A DNA stretch of 64,000 bases from Chitinophagaceae bacterium IBVUCB2 (GTDB lineage Bacteria; Bacteroidota; Bacteroidia; Chitinophagales; Chitinophagaceae): NCBI GenBank assembly GCA_002127295.1, contig NFUV01000003.1:248001-312000 (forward strand). The letters run 5' to 3'. Within the stretch, counting starts at the first letter, position 1. Every line of letters begins with the position of its first letter. Under the pieces are notes generated by a model. The model saw nothing but the letters and a program-made list of their open reading frames with translations. It searched no databases and was not told the origin of the DNA. Below are positions 61,290-64,000 of this stretch, piece by piece. The position numbers and the translations under genes are program-made.

Positions 61290-61610
61290 ATGAGACGAGA
61301 TATTTTCCAGGCAATAGCAGATCCCACAAGAAGAGCAATCATTACCCTAATTGCCTTACAAGCAATGACACCAAATGCCATTGCCGAAAATTTCCACACT
61401 ACCCGCCAGTCGGTTTCTAAACATCTTCGTATTCTCACCGAATGCGAACTGTTAAAACAGGAACAAAAAGGAAGAGAAATTTACTACTCACTACAAGTTG
61501 AAAAGATGAAAGAGATCGATAAATGGATGGACCAATTCAGAAAAATTTGGGAGACCAGTTTTGATCAACTCGACAAAGTATTATTAACAATGAAAAAACA
61601 AAAAAAATGA
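61290..61610 (+). CDS. ArsR-family transcriptional regulator
   Basis: The 106-aa winged-helix protein has the ArsR HTH ([20 protein letters not shown], then [20 protein letters not shown]). No metal-binding CxC motif of arsenic sensors is present, so it is a non-metal type. It overlaps the next gene by 4 bp (ATGA). The pair ArsR + SRPBCC/AHSA1 is frequent and the sensor probably responds to a small hydrophobic ligand. A palindromic site over its promoter suggests autoregulation. Confidence 0.92.
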   Translation: MRRDIFQAIADPTRRAIITLIALQAMTPNAIAENFHTTRQSVSKHLRILTECELLKQEQKGREIYYSLQVEKMKEIDKWMDQFRKIWETSFDQLDKVLLTMKKQKK

Positions 61611-62104
61611 ACAACTTACTATTTGACTTTACCGTTGATAAAGCAGCAAAAAAGGTATACATAAACAGGGAATTTGATGCCGAACTCGATCTGGTGTGGG
61701 ATGCATTTACCAAAGCAGAACTCCTTGACCAATGGGTAGCACCTAAACCCTGGTCATCAAAAACAAAATTTATGGATTTTAAAGTGGGTGGACGAAGATT
61801 TTATGCAATGGTAAGCCCGGAAGGACAAGAACGTTGGTCAATTCAGGAATATACTTCCATTACCCCAAAAACCAATTTCAAAATGTTTAACGCTTTTGCA
61901 GACGCAGCTGAAAACCCTGAATTGCCCGGTTCTGATTGGGATTACACTTTTAGCGAACAAAATGGAAAAACAAAAGTGAGTATTACTATTTATAATAAAT
62001 CTCTTACCCGTTTGGAAAAAATGATTGAAATGGGCTTCACAGAAGGATTTAAAATGTCAATGAACAATTTGGAAAATCTATTGGCAACTTTATCTCAGAG
62101 GTGA
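61607..62104 (+). CDS. SRPBCC/AHSA1 domain protein
   Basis: The 165-aa protein has the AHSA1 (START-like) fold: [40 protein letters not shown], then [18 protein letters not shown] and [20 protein letters not shown]. It has a hydrophobic-ligand cavity fold but no known ligand. It starts within the ArsR stop codon (4-bp overlap), so expression is coupled to that regulator. It may bind or transform the effector of the regulator. Confidence 0.92.
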   Translation: MNNLLFDFTVDKAAKKVYINREFDAELDLVWDAFTKAELLDQWVAPKPWSSKTKFMDFKVGGRRFYAMVSPEGQERWSIQEYTSITPKTNFKMFNAFADAAENPELPGSDWDYTFSEQNGKTKVSITIYNKSLTRLEKMIEMGFTEGFKMSMNNLENLLATLSQR

Positions 62105-62149
62105 TGAGGCCTGCATGTTACTGTTAAAATAAAAGTAATGTCATAAAAA

Positions 62150-62359
62150 ATGGTTGAGATTTTTAAAACAGATGTTCAGAAAAAGTCACAAAGTAAAATG
62201 CTGAATTGTATTTTGTCTGAAGCATTCCCATCGTTTAAAATAAATTTTGACTTATCGGATTGTGATAAAGTGCTCAGGGTTGAAGGAGAAAATGTAACAG
62301 CCCAAAGAATAATGATACTTGTAAAACAGCAGGGATTTACCTGCGAAGTATTAGATTAA
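62150..62359 (+). CDS. Small HMA-like conserved protein
   Basis: The 69-aa protein reads like a beta-alpha-beta ferredoxin-like fold (MVEIFKTDVQKKSQSKMLNC, NFDLSDCDKVLRVEGEN, KQQGFTCEVLD). This resembles heavy-metal-associated domains, but no CxxC copper motif is present. Similar small proteins occur in Bacteroidota. It follows the SRPBCC gene by 45 bp and may be in the same operon. It ends 14 bp from the convergent recO stop. Confidence 0.65.
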   Translation: MVEIFKTDVQKKSQSKMLNCILSEAFPSFKINFDLSDCDKVLRVEGENVTAQRIMILVKQQGFTCEVLD

Positions 62360-62373
62360 TAACGATTGTATAG

Positions 62374-63120
62374 CTACCCGAGAATTTCCCTTAAGATGGG
62401 CAGGGTTTTCATTTTTCCAAAATCTGGTATATGTAAAGTATAATACGCTTCATAAACAAAGAGCAAGTTTCTTCTAAAATCGTGATGTAGTTTTATTTCT
62501 TCTAACTCGGCCGGATGCTGTGCTTTTAATAGTTGTGAAGTAACAAAGGCCTGTCTTCCTTCGAGGAAATTCGGATGATATGGTTGCTCGCTTACAAAAC
62601 TTCCTTCCTGTAAATCGAGAAAAGGGTGTTGTTCATCATACTCATCTGTAAAACGAAAACCAAAAAAGTGAGTAAGATGCAATGCAAAAAATAAAGGCAG
62701 ATTCGCCATTACCGTTCCTTTACAAGTATCTAATTGCAAAAAACAATCTTCCGCAAATTGAAAAAGTTCCGGATTGCCTTCGGGTTGTTTTAAACATTTG
62801 GTAAGTAACTCTACCATGAAAAGCGCCACGGCATTTTTTTGTACATCTGACAAAATATACTGGTAGATTCTTGCCCACTTAAATTCTTTAATTCGATTGA
62901 GTTGTTTTAATTCGTTGTGATAAACTACCAGATCGAGTATAGCTGTAGGTTGAAAAAGATTAGCCTTACCTGTGCCTTTTTTGGTTGATGTTCTTACCCC
63001 ATTTACCAGGTATGATTGAACTCCGAACAGTTCGGTAAAAATGATGACGATAACACTTGTTTCGCCATACTTTACCGTACGCAATACAATGCCTTTTGTT
63101 TTATAAAGTTTATCGGGCAT
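62374..63120 (-). CDS. recO: DNA repair protein RecO
   Basis: RecO works with RecR to load RecA at gaps. ATG 63120 (MPDKLYKTKGIVLRTVKYGE) is the family start; the open frame reaches 63177. The 248-aa protein has the N-terminal OB fold (IVIIFTELFGVQSYLVNGVR) and the helical C-terminal domain (HLTHFFGFRF). The zinc-binding cysteines of some RecO proteins are absent. The gene begins right after the stop of the porZ gene, an arrangement I regard as typical of the phylum. Confidence 0.94.
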   Translation of the reverse strand: MPDKLYKTKGIVLRTVKYGETSVIVIIFTELFGVQSYLVNGVRTSTKKGTGKANLFQPTAILDLVVYHNELKQLNRIKEFKWARIYQYILSDVQKNAVALFMVELLTKCLKQPEGNPELFQFAEDCFLQLDTCKGTVMANLPLFFALHLTHFFGFRFTDEYDEQHPFLDLQEGSFVSEQPYHPNFLEGRQAFVTSQLLKAQHPAELEEIKLHHDFRRNLLFVYEAYYTLHIPDFGKMKTLPILREILG

Positions 63121-63121
63121 T

Positions 63122-64000
63122 TTACTTTTGAATAAAGAAAATTTTTGTTGCGGCTGTTTCTTTCCGGCCATCATCACTCACCAATACCAAATAAACGCCG
63201 GTAGAAATTTTTTGCCCCCGGTAATTTTGCCCGTTCCATACTGCCTGGCCCCCCAATGCTCTTGTCTGATACACTAATTTTCCATCTAACTCTGTAATTT
63301 TTACAATGGCATTATCTACCAGGCCCCTAATTGCTATAGTGCCCGTAAAACCAGGTGGAACAGGATTAGGAAAAACTAACACTTCTTTATTTGTTTCCTC
63401 GCTAGCTGTAGCTGTGCTGCGAAATGAACAGATGCCATTTAGTGTTGCAAAATAGACTTCGCCTGTTTTGCCATCAATAGTTATCCTTTTTACATCACTG
63501 CTTAACAAAGGGCTATTATCCTCTGTAAAACGATAAATAACCTTTTCCCCATCTGCACTTACCAGGAACACACCGTTTTTTGTAGCTACCCATTTTCTAT
63601 CTGCACCATCTACTGCGATACTCTTTACCTCCTGACCTTTAAATAAATAGCCTGCAAAATTCCCATTGGGCACTATCGGCCATACTGCATCACATGCAGG
63701 GGTCGTAAATATTTCGCCGGGGCATTGAAAGACAGCAATCCCATCTGCGGTGCCCACCCATATATAACCGTTCTTATCTTTTGCTACGCATAACACTTCA
63801 TTGTTTGGTAAGTTTCCATTTCCTCCACCTGCTCCTAATCTTCTCCATTTATCATCGTTTGAATTTTCTATGGATGCACCATGGTCAAAACAAATCAACC
63901 CATTCCCTTTTGGAGATACGATCCATTTATAATTAAAATCATCCACTAATATTTGTGATAAAGCATTTTCGCCAATTGAGAATGGCAATGAAAAGTTTTG
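63122..64000 (-). CDS. porZ: Type IX secretion protein PorZ, C-terminal part (cut by window edge)
   Basis: The frame stays open to the right edge; the first ATG or TTG inside is only an artefact of the cut. The visible 290 residues hold a two-component-regulator propeller (LCVAKDKNGYIWVGTADGIA, VKSIAVDGADRKWVATKNGV, VKRITIDGKTGEVYFATLNG) and a T9SS C-terminal domain (VFPNPVPPGFTGTIAIRGLV, then ITELDGKLVYQTRALGGQAV, WNGQNYRG, ATKIFFIQK). PorZ is a surface component of the T9SS attachment complex, where it delivers anionic LPS. Assignment rests on the propeller plus this sorting domain and the recO neighbour. Confidence 0.85.
   Translation of the reverse strand, partial: QNFSLPFSIGENALSQILVDDFNYKWIVSPKGNGLICFDHGASIENSNDDKWRRLGAGGGNGNLPNNEVLCVAKDKNGYIWVGTADGIAVFQCPGEIFTTPACDAVWPIVPNGNFAGYLFKGQEVKSIAVDGADRKWVATKNGVFLVSADGEKVIYRFTEDNSPLLSSDVKRITIDGKTGEVYFATLNGICSFRSTATASEETNKEVLVFPNPVPPGFTGTIAIRGLVDNAIVKITELDGKLVYQTRALGGQAVWNGQNYRGQKISTGVYLVLVSDDGRKETAATKIFFIQK

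Noticed and set aside
63122-63988. Start of the right-edge gene at TTG 63988
   Set aside because: The frame continues without stop to the edge, and PorZ proteins are much longer, so this is an internal codon of a truncated gene.

Overview
The window is chromosomal DNA from a Bacteroidota bacterium, most likely family Chitinophagaceae; this placement is inferred from gene content, not from a database search. The signs are TonB-dependent receptors with carboxypeptidase-regulatory N-termini, C-terminal type IX secretion (T9SS) sorting domains, PorZ beside recO, DUF1501/DUF1800 pairs, AT-rich DNA, and promoters of the Bacteroidota form TTTG-N19/20-TAnnTTTG placed a few bases upstream of many genes. 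No rRNA, tRNA, CRISPR array, insertion sequence or prophage was seen, so this is a core-genome region. Both window edges cut genes: a TonB-dependent receptor at the left and porZ at the right.

Layout. 1-3.4 kb: receptor and a T9SS cargo protein. 3.6-7.9 kb: ATP synthase operon atpBEFHA (minus strand), closed by a terminator with no atpG. 8-12.1 kb: an ABC exporter and a large exported protein with a caspase-like His/Cys motif. 12.3-14.2 kb: a PhoB/PhoR-like two-component system. 14.6-16.2 kb: a transglutaminase-like exported protein and a small lipoprotein. 16.3-24 kb: an apparent phosphate-uptake locus with a beta-helix lipoprotein, a TonB-dependent receptor, an OprP-type porin, a DUF47/PhoU-like protein and a PiT transporter. 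24-28.4 kb: galE, a transketolase C-terminal half and an ECF sigma operon. 28.4-35.5 kb: a metallo-hydrolase and the rod-shape operon mreBCD-mrdA-rodA. 35.6-45.5 kb: an MFS transporter, a small barrel protein, kynA, purD and three peptide transporters (POT, POT, OPT). 45.5-50 kb: DUF1501, DUF1800, a cytochrome c lipoprotein and an M43 metalloprotease. 50-57.5 kb: serS, a cyclophilin, a TonB-dependent receptor, gcvH, a second ECF/anti-sigma pair and VanZ. 57.5-64 kb: a DUF937-like protein, prfA, an amidohydrolase, an ArsR-SRPBCC operon, recO and porZ.

Most interesting observation. Upstream of the 932-aa receptor there are six heptamers (GGTTACC or TGTTAAG type) whose starts lie exactly 11 bp apart (20550 to 20605), ending 9 bp from a -7 element. 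A second, looser array with the same 11-bp phase fills the divergent promoter between the porin and the DUF47-PiT genes. Three more units lie next to the two-component system. The 11-bp tandem architecture matches PhoB/PhoP operators, so the sequence suggests a self-contained phosphate regulon: sensor, regulator, operators, outer-membrane receptor and porin, and inner-membrane transporter. Other items worth checking are two candidate small RNAs with orphan terminators, a DnaJ-type zinc motif in a T9SS cargo protein, the clan-CD-like exported protein, and a palindromic ArsR operator over its own promoter.
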